Source: Rhytidiadelphus loreus (Eukaryota > Streptophyta > Bryopsida > Hypnales > Hylocomiaceae). From it: a stretch of 64,000 nt of DNA. Position 1 is the stretch's first letter. Each line of letters starts with the position of its first letter. Location of the stretch: contig OX344764.1 of the NCBI GenBank assembly GCA_947034895.1, positions 54,541,348-54,605,347 on the forward strand, in the 5' to 3' direction. Of the stretch, positions 36,041 to 48,545 are shown in pieces. Under the pieces are notes generated by a model that was not told where the DNA came from, did no database searches, and saw nothing but the letters and a program-made list of their open reading frames with translations. Made by a program: the position numbers and the translations under genes.

Positions 36041-37439
36041 TCTAAACATCATGGAAGTTGGCCAAAACAATTTTGATTTTGGAAAACTTAAATTTGCTTT
36101 TTGATTCCAACTTTTCATGGAAATCCACCCTCGAATCCACCCAAAAGATTTCGAGATTTCTTTTTCCCTCTTCATTTACCCTGACTATGCAAATGTAGCC
36201 ATTTTGATATTTTCTTGAATACTCTAACAAGCTATCAAGGTTGGCAAAATTTAAATAAAAAAACAAAAGTTGAATCTTTTGGAAATTATTCTAAGAGGGA
36301 ACTAGAAAACAAATAAATCAATGCTATAAAGTACAAATGCCACATTATCAAATAATGGTCAACATGCAAATCTTATAATGGCTCACATATAAATCTCAAA
36401 GTATGCCAAATGGGCCACATGTAAATCTCAAATAATGTTCCTATTATTAAGGCACCAAATTTTTATTAAAAAATAAATAAAAATGATTTAAAAAAATTCT
36501 AATAGTGACTACCAAATTACTTTTTTCAACTTTAATGAATTATTTGGAATGAAATGCCAATCTTGATAGTTGGGTATGGTACTATGCTTACATATTGTTT
36601 TTATGCTTCCGATCGAAGTATGGAATATGGAATATGGAGTAATTTATGCCTCACCCATTCTTGGTAAGGTAAAGTAGGGAACTCAATTGTAGACCCTTTG
36701 GTCAGTGCACAAACTTTTACTTATTGGATCCACAATCTTTTTGCAAAAGAACAACAAATTGAGGAATATTGTTTAATTCTATCTTAAAGCTATCAACAAT
36801 TTAGATATCTCATACCTACTTCAATTTAATAATTTTTTAAAGTATGAAACCTACAAGGAGGGAGGGTTGAATTTTCTTTCCAAAATCTTAGTTCAATTCT
36901 TTAACTTAAACAAATTTTAATTAACAATTTGTAGTACAAAAAGTTTAAGTTAAGAGGATTCAAAGTCTTATAATCTAGTCAAGCTAGGAACAAAAAAAAC
37001 CCTCATTTTCTTCACTTTAAATGCTTATATCTTATAATCAATACAATCAAAGTTTCTGAAATTTCTTCTAGAAATTTTCATATAAGTCTAGTGCAAGATC
37101 CTCTGGTTGGATATGCAAAAAAAATGTTTAGAATTTTTTTTGTTTGCACTAAAAATGATAAGTTTTGAGTGTTTAACAACAACAAAAATGGCCTCTGGCC
37201 ACTGTAGGAGCTATCCTATTTTTAGCACTTTAAAAACCTATATTATTCATACTATATCCAAAACTTGCATGCTAAAAGAATCTAGAATCCATTTTCCACT
37301 CTCAACAAGATCCATGAAATATTAGACAATTCAATGATAGAAAATAAGATTGAATGCTAACTTGGACAATTCAAGGTGAAATTACCTTATGCTCTCTTAA
37401 TCCCAAATAACGATTTCTTTTGCAGGGCCCGGCAAACTT
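36041..37439. other. Gene-free AT-rich spacer before the bL35m gene
   Basis: AT-rich with no exon seen. The right end (from ~37440) shifts sharply to transcribed-type, GC-richer sequence. Confidence 0.5.
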
Positions 37440-37633
37440 CCGAAGTTCTCAAACATGAGAACAAGAAAGAGAACAGAATAGAACATGGGAACGTCACGCC
37501 CTCCCTCTACATTCGGTAGCTGCCGCTTCGTCCCTCTTCAGCCGAGCGGGCTCACTGGCTTGATTTTATGCGCGCTTCATTTCCCCTCTCGATTGGGCAG
37601 ATGCGTCTCTGATCGAATTGCTCTCCTTGAAAG
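37440..37633 (+). other. Probable 5' UTR exon of the bL35m gene
   Basis: A GC-rich, pyrimidine-rich leader ends at TTGAAAG|GTAATACTT (donor at 37634). The first acceptor before the coding start is GGAGGTTTCAG at 38735, 15 bases upstream of ATG 38750, which implies a 5' UTR intron of about 1.1 kb. The left limit is a guess. Confidence 0.55.
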
Positions 37634-38749
37634 GTAATACTTGTTTTTGTGGAAATTTTTCAATCCGTTCAGCGTCAGAATTGACCTTATTGTCAGTTTT
37701 GCATAATAGACGTCTCATGTGTGCGTCTTCTAGATGCTTTGATCTGAAAGACGTCGTCGTTGCTCTGGAGTTGAAGAATGTGTACGAAAATTCGATGCCT
37801 TGCTGTATTTTCCACTTTTCTTGGTCTTCATGTAGGGTTTTAGGTCATTTTGTGTTTCGATGAATGCGCTGAATTTTTAGGTCACTTATGGTCGCCATTG
37901 TCCGGAAATCTCCTTGAATTTGATCTTCCCTTTAATTTTAATGCTGAGGAGTTCCCTGTCCATTGTCTTTGCATTGTAAGGGTTTAAGCTTTATGGTTCA
38001 GGGGTTTACGGGAAATCCGAATTTAACCGTTTTATTCTACTCTCCAAATTTTTAGATCCGTTACAATTTTAACGAATTTTAACGTTTTCTAATCTATGTC
38101 TGTGTGCGTACAGTCTTTGTAATCGCAGACTTAAGGAAATTTAAAAAAAAAAATAAAAAAAATGGAAATTGGCGAAATGATGCCGTTTTCGGTAACACTG
38201 CTCTGATGTTACCTCTCGTGGAAATGCGGATAGTTTTTGGTCAGGAATCGGGCATTCTTGCTTGAAAGACCTGTACTATAGCTGCATCAGGGTTTTATTG
38301 TCGTATTGGTTGGTACCTGCTATGGTTACTGTGTATGGGGATCTGCATTCTTCCTTTCGCAGAACTTCGTTGATTTTTACTCACCACGTTGTGAATTCTT
38401 GGCGCATTGCCAGTCCTTCAATTGCGAATTGCTGGTATACCTGACTTGTTTTTCCCATGTGTGTTGTCAGTGTTTAGATTTCTTCCCTCTCACGGAGTTC
38501 CGGTTAGCGGAGCAATTGAGAGAGTATACTTTCGATGCTCTGATGTAAAACTTTGGTAGATCATTTGAATAGTCGGTGCTCAACATTCTAGCTTTTGCTG
38601 CGTGACTGAGGTGTCGCAGCGAGCTTCAGAGGAATAACTTGCGCATGTGTACCATTGAAGCAGGTCGTGAGACATCTGCGACATTGTGATCCAGATTAAG
38701 TTACTTTGTGGATCGTTGAGTTGGGGAGGTTTCAGCGTTGGCTCACGCA

Positions 38750-40099
38750 ATGTCTGGCAGGCAGCTGCTGCGTTTGTGCCTGCGTGCTAGTCGACTTACA
38801 ACAGCAAACAGCGGTCATTGTATAGCTCATCCTCCCGTTCCCTGCATTGATGCGACTAGGGCGTGTTTGTTGAATTTTTATGGAACGGACAGCTCGGCGT
38901 CATGGTCGGGGAGCCGGAGTTTGTGTACACGTAGCTTGTTTCCAAATTCGGCGAGTATGCTAGCTCCTGGCTTCAGGAATGAAGGGAATTGGGCGACGAA
39001 AGAGGTTGGGTGCACAACAGCTGGCCTTGCTCATGTACGCTCGGAATCCTGAACTTTACCATCACGCTCTTTTATTTCCATTCAAGGTCACTCACAGTTT
39101 TCATTGGGGCAGCGGGGGAGTATTGTGTGGGGGAGTGGTGGTGTATTCCATTTTTCAGTACTTTAGATTCCATTGTGAGCAGGACGTGTGCTTGCATGAG
39201 GTGATCAATTCTGAAATTGGAATACAGTGAACGAGTGATATTCCATATGTTTCTCTGGATATACAGGCTATTGCTAGTACAAAATCTTTGTGGAAGCTCT
39301 GTACGGCATCTGAACGCTAAGGGATGTGATGGTAACGCAGATGCAGCAGAGGCGTGCGCTGACTAAACTAAAGAAGACGAAGATCAAGGCTTACTCGTAA
39401 GATTTGTTTCTTGGTCATTTTCTCAGTTTCCTGCTTTGCGTGTCCCATGAAAGCTCAGAAAGCTAGAGGGAACCAATGAGAGCGTGTCGACGTTGTGTAG
39501 CGTCGGATTTCCCTGGCAGTAGTCCGACTGTGCATTGGGGGTGTTTGGGCACTCTTTAAGTAAAACTTGTTTGAATGAGTTCGTGGCGTTCGGGCAACTT
39601 GGTTCGACGATACGGTGATTTCTCAAATTTTTGAGAATTTTGTGACGGTGTTGAGATTGATGCAGATCGTACAAGATGCGGTTTAGGGGAATGGCGAACG
39701 GAGAGTACAAACGATGGAGGTCTGGCACACGGCACAATGCTCATTCGAAGGCATGCTCTTCTCTCTGGCTCTAACAGTGAAATGTTTTATGCATGCACGG
39801 CGAAAAGCCATGCTGGAATGGTCACAAGAGATGATGGTTTTATGCATTATCTTTCAGCGGCTTATTCATTTTTTTTGGACTACTTAATTGTGTGGGACTC
39901 ATAGGTTTTGATACGAGGATTTGGTATTATGTTGTGGAATGCAAATCTCTAACCTTATTATCCCTTGTATTGAAGTCTGCTGATGGCTCGGATGAAATGT
40001 GCATTACAGACCAATAAACAAAGACGACAGCTTCGCCGCCCATCGGTTGCTCCACTTGCTCTTGCTATAGTCATGAAGAAGCTGAACTTCATGGGCTGA
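38750..40099 (+). CDS. Mitochondrial large-subunit ribosomal protein bL35m
   Basis: Structural protein of the mitochondrial ribosome. Exons: 38750-39004, 39341-39396, 39666-39750 and 40010-40099 (stop TGA 40097-40099), totalling 486 nt or 161 residues. The N-terminus (MSGRQLLRLCLRASRL, Arg/Ser/Leu-rich, no acidic residues early) fits a mitochondrial targeting peptide. The mature part reads KLKKTKIKAYSSYKMRFRGM, then KRWRSGTRHNAHSK, TNKQRRQLRRP and VMKKLNF, matching the plant bL35m pattern I recall (KAYSSYKxRF, RRWxxGKRHNAH, VMKKLNF). Introns 1 and 2 are GT-AG. Intron 3 would be GC-AG: exon 3 ends AAG followed by GCATGC, and no GT is available before an in-frame stop. The acceptor before exon 2 (AACGCAG|ATG) has a weak pyrimidine tract, so the exon 1-2 join is the least certain. 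Confidence 0.85.
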
Positions 40100-41336
40100 A
40101 TGAGACATCCGTTTTGCCTTTTAATACTTCGCCTTATTGGTTTCTTTTTCGGCAAGCAGAGGTTGTTCTGTTGGGAGTGCAGGATTGCTGTGATTGCATC
40201 AGCATGACACAAACTGTGATGCTACATGCTACATTCTTTTCCATTTGTGAGCAGTAAAGGGATTAATTTGTCAGATCAAAGGAATTTCTTAATAGATCAG
40301 ATGATGACGGAACCGCCCTTTTGGTATGTATCGTGAACTGTGTTTAGGTCATCAATGTTGAATCTTTCTGATGCTGGAGACAAATATGTTGTACGACAAT
40401 AATTTGATGATGTATGTATCTCTAACCCTAGAACTTTACGATTTGACCTCTCTGGAGGTATAATAGACAGTTTAGTAGAATCAGCTTTGCAAGTTAACTT
40501 TCAAATGGTTCTTATGACTTGATTTCTATCCCGATCACTTGAATGAACAGCTTCCGAATATTATGATACAACACACCCCACTTATTAGCTTTCACGACAA
40601 ACAAGGATTCGTATTAAGTCCGTTTTGTTCCTTTCACAGAAATTGGTCAGTGAAGACAAGGTCCTGTTTTTGCAGTAAAAGGATCTGTACGGACACTTGG
40701 ATGTGCACTGCTGTCACTGGAGATAATTTTTATGAAAACTAAATGATGTGATCTCTCACATTTTTCAGGTAACGAAGAGAATCTCATTTCCAAAGCTGTA
40801 TAACAGATTCGTTGACGAACAGAGGGGCACCTCGTTTAGGCCGAAGACAGTCCTTTACCGTACCACCCCCCCTACTCACTCGCCTTGATGATTGAATTCA
40901 GATGTAGATACTGTATGAGAGGTGGGTTGCCTATCCTTTAAGAGGAAGATTGTGTTGGTTGAAGTGTTAATATTTAAAATGAAGCAGGGCACTTTGTATT
41001 TGGGGCAATTTGTATACAAGCTTCTGTGTTTGAGTTCAGATCTGTGGGTGGTGGTCCTATAAGCACTTATGTACAATCTTCACCTCTCTATTTCTCAAAC
41101 CCTGACGCTGCCATTTCATCTTGACACCATCCTAGACTCTTTACTTGGCACATGATTGCTCCGGTTACATACCTCTGATGAAGTATGAACATAAACCAGT
41201 GACTGAATTGGAGAGAACTCCATCAACATGGAATGGAGACGATTCCTAGAAAACATGCCGGGTCAGAAGCGAAGTCCTAGGTTACAGTCTAATAAGGAAG
41301 TTCAGTTTAGATTTTCCGCCCACAGTTGAAATTTCC
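40100..41336. other. Interval between the tail-to-tail bL35m gene and AP2-kelch gene B
   Basis: This should hold the two 3' UTRs. Composition is moderate and no coding sequence was recognised. Confidence 0.5.
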
Positions 41337-43828
41337 TCATTGCAAGTATGGGTGTATAATTAGAGGTGGTCGCTTTGGGGTATCATCAACACTCGAAGGA
41401 AATGGGTCACTGTCACGACTGAGTTGAAGGTTGAAAGACGCCGGATTCTTGGTGACGAGGTGCAGGTCTGGATCCCAAGACCGTTGCTGTAAAATCTCTG
41501 ACAGCCTCCCGGATTCCATGTCATACACCACACCCCCAGTGCCGAGGTTGTCGAAGATGCACAGCATGCCTTCCCCGAATCCCACACACGTGTGCTTCGA
41601 GAGTAATTCGTGTGCTCTTATACGATAGTTCATTTCAAACTCGTTCCTCCACTGGCAGGTCACTTCTCCAGCATTGGGGTCCGATATCTCAAGTACATCG
41701 ATGCAATGCGTGTACTGTACCTCGTGCACGAGCTCGCGGAAGAGGTACACCACTTCATTGTTTTCAACTAGCTGTATCACATTCAAGGACGAGGAATTAT
41801 ACGGGATTGGGCATGTCATGTTCGGCAACCACTTCCCATTCTCCACATCAAATGCTATAACACCCTTGCCGCCGCCATCACCCTCCAGATACGAGATGAT
41901 GTATAACACTCCATTTGCACATACGCCTCCCTGGTACTCGTTGAGTCCAAACTCTGGCCCTGGTATGTCGCACATTTCTTCCCACTCTGATGTCCTTGAG
42001 TCAAACACTTCCATTTTCTTCGATAGATGCTTCTCATCGAAGCGCGAACTCCCAGCAGCTATCACTTTGTAAGAATTTGTTGCAGAATCGGCTAACATGT
42101 GCAAAAGCACTGGATGTCTTGGGGATATTAGACGTGGCAATGGTCTTTTCCTCCCTGTCAAAGGGTTGAAAACAACCAGTTCTGCTTCGACAGGAGAAAC
42201 ATTGGCACACATCAGACTGCCATGGCCGCAAAATGAGTAATGCTGATCGCAAAAGTCTCGAGCTGGAGTTGGAGCTGCAAGGAACGGAAATGGCAACGTC
42301 CTCCACTTTTTGTAACGCTTGTCATAACCAATACATTGCCATGCACCATTTTTGACGTACAAAACGATCGCCGTGAACAACTCTTTTTGATCTGCAACAT
42401 GATCAATATCGGATCAACAAATGGAAATTATTCACAAGAGAACTCAAAATACACTTACTAGATCTCACATAGTGCATCGATCAAGTTCGAAATTCTCCAA
42501 AGAATATTAGAAAATCAAACTAAAAAGACTTCACTCTACATCGAAGTCGTCACCAAAGTATTTCTTACCTTGAACTGACTTGATGGAGGGGTGGTTAGCT
42601 TTTTGTCTCTTGGTAGAACATTCCGCCTTGCTCTCACACCTTTCCTGCTCGATAACTGGTGCCTCATTGGTCTTGATAGATGCATCTTTGATTTCACCAG
42701 CATTAATTCTTGTGAATATTCGGAATAGCAATGGCAAGCTGCTGGCGATAAGAGTCAGACACAGAGCACCACCTGACCGCGCTCCAACAGAATCTAGATG
42801 CAATGTAACACGGTTCGCATCTAAGAACTGCTCACCTTCGACAGGAAGGGCTTCTTCTATATCCAATTGAGATATCGTCTCCTCGCTCTGTTGTTGCAAA
42901 AGCGTCTGGAAATGTCCATCACACAACCCATAGTATATATTAGAGTTGTCCTAGAGTAGGGCAAAGGCAAGTTGCTGTCCCTGTGTCGGTGAAAAAGAAG
43001 GGGCAAGTCCAAACGAGAATTCTCTGAGTTCATTCATACGGCTATGAAGTAAAAAGGATATCTCTAACGTCGTCTAAATTTCTGGCCCATACTAACAAAA
43101 TTCAAGTACTTAGCGTCACTAAAGTACCAACAAATTCAGAAATCAACTAATTGCTCATATGCATGTTATAAGGCGATGGAATAGGACATGACTACGTACG
43201 TTACGGTAGTTCTTGGTCAACTAACCAGAGTTCTTACCGTGTGTGTTGATTGTGTCGCGGCATGTAAGAGACGCATCAACCATGCCATGAATTCTCGTAG
43301 CTGCTCAGTCTGGTTTTGAAAGTGTTCAACAATTGTCCGAGCAATATCGACAGATCTTTGGCGTACTGGCACGGTCACGTCTCCCCAACGAAAGTCTGGA
43401 GCGTGGCCTTGAGAGGTTAACAGGGCATTTGCTTCAGCCTTGATGAATCTTCTCCTCTCTTTCCAGTCATTGAGGCTATCGTAAGCGGACTTGGGTTTAC
43501 AGTTCTGAAGTATCAAATCCTCTGAGTACTCGAAATTGCGCTTCTCAGAAGGTTTGTCTAAGTAAAAGAACGCAACATCACAAGCTAATGCCGCAAGCTC
43601 CGCCGTGAGATATGTCATCCAAATCTTTAACCTCGGGGGTCCAGCGTCAAGAGACACCTCACAGTAGAAAGACACGCCATAGCGACTGTTCCGTGGCCTA
43701 ACTCCGTTGAAATCAGCATCCACGCTTACTGCGGAGAACAATAACATGAGAAGTACCCCTGCTGCTATATTCCTATACTGCAATCGATAAAGCGACCTGC
43801 AAGAACTCGCAGATCTCGTCGTCGTCAT
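41337..43828 (-). CDS. AP2-like/kelch membrane protein, gene B
   Basis: Inverted paralogue of 27580-30090. Exons: 43828-43238, 42905-42569 and 42391-41337, giving 660 residues with an open frame throughout. Same order of parts: hydrophobic N-terminal segment (AGVLLMLLFSAVSVDA), AP2-like domain (NGV, YCEV, LKIWMTY, ALACDVAFFY), conserved QNCKPKSAYDSLNDW linker, second hydrophobic segment (LCLTLIASSLPLLFRIF), basic KRQK, then kelch-type propeller (KWRTLPFPF, VFNPLTGRKRPLPR, MEVFDSRTSEWEEM, IAFDVENGKWLPN). The AP2-like domain is more eroded than in gene A: the GTY of VWVGTY has become MTY. The exon 2 acceptor used by gene A is destroyed (ACAG became AT). The next AG, 12 bases downstream (42907-42906), keeps the frame at the cost of four residues. 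The gene lacks the 27-bp repeat array. Function unknown. Confidence 0.83.
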
Positions 43829-44225
43829 GGTGGAATTGTGCCTGAGGTAAAGCAGCAATTTGCTCTAGGCCGGCGCGGGCGACTCAGCCGGTGCTACATA
43901 TCATTAGCACAGATCGACACCTCTCTGATTCCCCGCTCCATAACCTACAATGAGAACAAAACTGCTCGAAACTTCGATCACACCGCCCATTTCCACCACT
44001 AAAAATCAGATTCCAGAGTGCCGGCAACAACACAACTTTCCACCATTTCTAGAAACAAAGTAAAACTCGGATTGTGAAATAAAATTGACCGTCCCTAATT
44101 GGAGCGCGCCTTCACACAACAGATCAGAGTGAGAGGGATCCAGTTTCAGAGAAGAGACCTGCGACGTTAGCTTGCAGCGTAGACGATGGTATTCAAAGGG
44201 AAACGCACTCAACAACTAAGTGGCT
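43829..44225 (-). promoter_or_regulatory. Upstream region of AP2-kelch gene B, homologous to that of gene A
   Basis: Read on the minus strand, it aligns with about 27180-27579 upstream of gene A (shared TTCACAATCCGAGTTTTACTTT-like block against TTTCAGAATCCGAGTTTTTACTTT, and AGAAATGG). The duplication therefore carried the promoter and leader with it. No individual motif is assigned. Confidence 0.6.
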
Positions 44226-44503
44226 CCACCATGGCCAATGTGCCGCCGACAGAAACCGGTTGAAGAATTCAGAAACTTTTCAATATACTTTAAAACAGAG
44301 AGTTTGTGACTTTCTAGGCAATGGAACGCAGCAGACGTCCTGCAGACCTGAAAGCTTAAGTTTTGTTGGAAATTTCGATCTTCAGATGAACTGAATTTCC
44401 TCAGAAGTTGGGGACCTTTGATTTAGGGCTCAGTCAACTGCCACTTGGCTTCCAGTCTTCGTTGGCCGGTTGTTTTTCGTTCCAGTCTCTCTGGCCTTTG
44501 GTC

Positions 44504-44526
44504 TTGAAAAAAAAAAAAAAAAAAAA
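44504..44526. repeat. Poly-A tract
   Basis: About 22 consecutive A bases between TTG and GGGAATATT. It may be a retroposed tail, but no element body could be tied to it. Confidence 0.9.
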
Positions 44527-44568
44527 GGGAATATTAGTTCAAAAATTTTGTTGTAGAAAATGAAAACT

Positions 44569-44982
44569 AAGGTAGGAGGCTCGAATGTTGGAGGGTCATT
44601 TAGAACCGCTCATGTAGACTCACCTGTAATGGACTTGAGGTGGTCTTCAAATGGACCTTCTACTGTCATTGAATGGATCAATAAAAAAAATATTATTTAT
44701 TGTAAGAGCCAATCATTCGCTTTGCTTTTCCCATTTCTCTCTAAAAGCTGTAAGTGAACAATTTATGAAAGACCTGTGGTCAAAAATAGGGACCTATGAC
44801 TCATCTTGTTTGGAAATTCATAAGTAATTCAAAAATGCTTCAAAAAATACAAAACGACTTGGATTACAATTAGAATCTATTTTTCCTTGTCTGAAAAATG
44901 AGCTAAAAATAATCCCATACAAGAAACAACATAAAAAAGGCGAACCAGACCTTAAGTGCACGCTTTAAGAGCCTCCTACCTT
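44569..44982 (-). mobile_element. MITE-like element, 414 bp, copy 2
   Basis: The ends AAGGTAGGAGGCTC (44569-44582) and GAGCCTCCTACCTT (44969-44982) are perfect 14-bp inverted repeats. The length is 414 bp, the same as the copy at 56923-57336 to which it is homologous in the opposite orientation (shared AAGAGCCAATCA, AAGTGAACA, CCTATGGTCA-like and TAAGTAATTCAAAAAT words). No coding frame. Confidence 0.82.
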
Positions 44983-45089
44983 CTGTTGTCGCCAAGGATT
45001 TTCTCCTTTGGTTCTGTGTACTATTTCCTTTTCTCAATGGAAATTCAGGATCCACGTGTTTCAAGAAAAAAAAAATTGTTAGAATTGTA
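44983..45089. other. Short spacer
   Basis: Nothing recognised. Confidence 0.5.
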
Positions 45090-45870
45090 ATTTTGTTGGA
45101 ATCAAAAAAAGATTGTCAAGTTTTTTACAGTAAAAATTGCCTCCGTCCAATTTCATGATGCTTTTACCTCTACCATATGTGAGTAGGTGTATTCTAGAAG
45201 TGGTTTTTGCCTTGTTGTTGAACTAAATGCAACCAAAAAGTTCTAGTCCAATGTTGAAATTAGATTTCTAAAAGTGAGAAAGTTACTTGCCCACTTTTCA
45301 CAAGCATCTCCCTAAAATTGTGGTGGCCAAGAATTCCTAATTAAACTCCTCACGCAAATCTTGCACACTTCCATATAGAATTTTGGAATTTCTTTAGTCT
45401 TTTTTGCCAATTTTTGTTTGTGGAAGTTCACTGTAAGTTCCACAATTGACTCCAAGAAGTCAAAACAAGTAATTCCTAGACTACATAAACCATTAGTTAG
45501 GAAGGAGGCTCTATGCTAGTGTAGTTTTTTTTGGACCAAGGTCTTGCGTACCTTAGAGGAAAACTCAAGAATCTCATTTATATTCTAGAATGATGATAAA
45601 ATCTGGAAATTTTGAATTCATATTTAGAGTCACAAACACCGAATTTGTACTTGGAGGTTATGAAAAACAAAATTTAATGCTCCATAGTAAGACACAAATC
45701 TTTACATTTATCCATTGAGTGAAAATTTTGGAGGTTTTGCATCCAAGGAACTACATGACTTGATGTGGGCTAGTCTTAGCCCTTTTTTTAATCACAAATC
45801 TAGACCAGAGTGCCATTTCATGTAGTACTTCAATACATTTCATTAGTTTCAAATATCAAATAATATCATT
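45090..45870 (+). repeat. Dispersed repeat family A, copy 2
   Basis: Matches 50230-50830 directly and 25560-26580 in inverse (TTAGGAAGGAGGCTCTA, TTGACTCCAAGAAGTC, GACTTGATGTGGG, CCAGAGTGCCATTTC blocks). A partial copy of its first ~180 bases lies at 48560-48740. Confidence 0.7.
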
Positions 45871-48300
45871 GATTGCCACTAAGTCAATACTGAAAAATTT
45901 ACAAGAAAAAACATATCAAGCATGTATATTTATCCCCAACCACTAGTAACCTTTATGAGTCCAATTGATCACTTTGTAGTCAATGGATGGTTGAGAATCC
46001 TAACATGAAATTTATAAAACATAGCCTATTCCATGAAAAATGAAATCTAAAAAGATGAACTTCAAATAAATAGAGTTACCTTTTTGCAGAATTTGCATTC
46101 TAGACTTCATTTTGTTGAAGTGTTTGAGAACTCAAAAATGTGAACTTAAAAACATAAAAATAGAAAATTTTCACAATCACTTTTCTAGAGTCCATTTTTT
46201 GTGAAATAATGCATTTAACTAACCGTTTGGGAATGAGTGTTAAAGTATCAAGTTCATATGCTACCGGAGGTTGAGTTTACAATATGCACAAATAGATCAT
46301 GAATTAGATTTACAAAAATTTTGAAATACAAAAATCTATACCAGCGCTTGCCTTGAATATTGATGTCTTTTGCCATGAGAACAAAGTTAATAAATAATAG
46401 AAAATGAGTGGGGTTATTAAGAAGAAACCAAGATTTAACCCTTAAACGACGAGCTAGTCACTGTGGAAATCAGTTGTTTTGTAACTAGTTATAATTGAAT
46501 TTTTTTTTCAAACTTTTGTGAATTACTTAAGAAATAAGTGGAAATTTTTCATGTTAAACAAAAAATATGATAATTTTTTTTTTAAATTCTTCCTATTTGT
46601 GTAATAGTTTAGAATATCATGGAGAGAAAATATCTATGGTGTCTTTCTATACTTTGAAAATAAAGAGGTTGTGGGTTATAGACCAAAATTCAAATTGCAA
46701 TAAATTGAAGTGTGGTTGTAGATCAAAATTTCAAAATTTCCAAGATGAAACTACATTTTACAAACATCACTTCATTAATTGGGCCTAAATCCCCCCTAAG
46801 ATTTTTTTTATGATTCAAATTCACATCAAGAGCAAAAAACTTGAAATGGACAAATTCACTATGCAATGATCTACAAATAGAGCATCTTCATATGGAGAAA
46901 AGTCAAAATGTACCACAATGAAAGAATACTCAATTCCATTCACTTAAATGCATTCAAGCAACTCCCTTCTTCCAAATTGGGATGAAAACTCCTTTTATTC
47001 ATCCATAGGCTTTCTTGAAATCATCCAAAGGACATGAAACGTTCTTTTAGGCATTTCAAGATGTTTACTAGGATTAGCTATGCCATATAACTTTCAAATA
47101 GTTTTTATGACTTGATTGCAATTGTAATTTTGAATTGAAATCTAACGTGTAGTTATATTTGTGTGAAGATTGACATTGAATTTTGATTGCTAAGTTTAAT
47201 TATTCCACAACTTTAATCCTAAAGCAATTGGGATGAAAAACTCTCTTTTTCTATCCCAAAGACTTTCGTGAAATCATTCAAAGGACATAAAACAACCTTT
47301 TAGACATTTTAGGGATAATCCCTTTGGACATATAATAGATAGTTATTATAATTAGTTATATTAGATAACTTTCAAATAGTTTTTATGAGTTGATTTGCAA
47401 TTGTAATTTTGAATTGAAATCTAACCTGCATTTATATTTATATTAGAATGGGCATTGAATTTTGATCACTAAGTCCGATTATTCTATGACATTAATTAAG
47501 GGTGGAGCCCATGACTATGAACACAATCCTTAACATGGAAATACAAGTCTCTCACTACTTTTTCAAACTTCGAAGTCCTTTTCTTTTATGACTTCTATTT
47601 TGTAACTATATATGAATGAAATCTTTTACATTTATTTTTCAAAGGTGTAATCATATATCTTCTATAATCCAAAAACAGTTAATTTTTTGTACAAAAAATA
47701 GAAATGATTTATTGTGAATTTTTGAATCAAAAGTTACTATATTCATATCAAATGCAAAATGTGCATTACATTTTTAAAATTTTCTCTATAGATTTTCAAG
47801 TTACCTACTTTGCTATTCTTGTGGCTGCTCATTGTTTTATAGGCTGTTTACTTGGTTCTTGAAAAGCAAAAAAAAATCGTTAAGGACTTTCGTCTGGTTT
47901 TCTATAAGGTGAAGGCACCCCCAAAAGCATCCCTTTACCTATTCTTGTACCTTAGATTGTCTCTTAACGTTTCCCTAGACTTTAGTTAATGTGTCCTTCA
48001 AATGCTTACTTCTTATTCATTGACGCATTCAAAGGACACATACTTAATTTTGATTTGCTAACTACTAATTTCTGCAGATTTTGGTTTAGGGTCCACCTCT
48101 GTGACAGTTTTAGTGGTCTAGGGAATCGGCATTTTAAAAAATCATAGAAATTACATACCACTCATCCGAAAAATCTAATTGTTTTTTTGAATATTCATTA
48201 TTTTCACTTATTAATACTACAAAAATATCATTTTAAGGAAAAAAGTGTCTCCAACTATGCTAAATTGCTTATATTGACGGTTCCGGGTGCTTCCACCTTA
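45871..48300. other. Gene-free AT-rich spacer
   Basis: No exon was recognised. Two segments near 46930-47180 and 47220-47470 are diverged tandem copies (GATGAAAACTCCTTTTATTC, ATCATTCAAAGGACAT, TTTTATGACTTGATTGCAAT and TGTAATTTTGAATTGAAATC words recur in order), each about 240 bases. Confidence 0.5.
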
Positions 48301-48394
48301 CCATTTCCACTTATCAATGGGATTTGTTAATTTGTTTAAAAATAATTAAATAAATAAATTTCAAGTTGCAATGAGCCCTGCAAAGATGAGGCAC

Positions 48395-48545
48395 AGATGT
48401 GTGGGGCCGGCCTAATGCAGACCTCGTGCAGACCTCGTATGAAACAAAGATGGCGCACGTGCCTGATTGAAAGAGAATGAACGCCGCGATCAAGGGGAAT
48501 AAATTTCATCCATACAGTCGGTATTTCCATGGTACTTGAAGTCTG
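48395..48545 (-). repeat. GC-rich island, inverted relative of 26950-27090
   Basis: Contains TGCAGACCTCGTGCAGACCT and, on the minus strand, CCATGGAAATACCGACTGTA, mirroring the island upstream of AP2-kelch gene A. It is probably one piece of a repeat shared by both places. Confidence 0.5.

Noticed and set aside
44504..44526. Poly-A tract as the tail of a retroposed gene or SINE
   Set aside because: No gene-like or SINE-like body with target-site duplication could be found on the 5' side.
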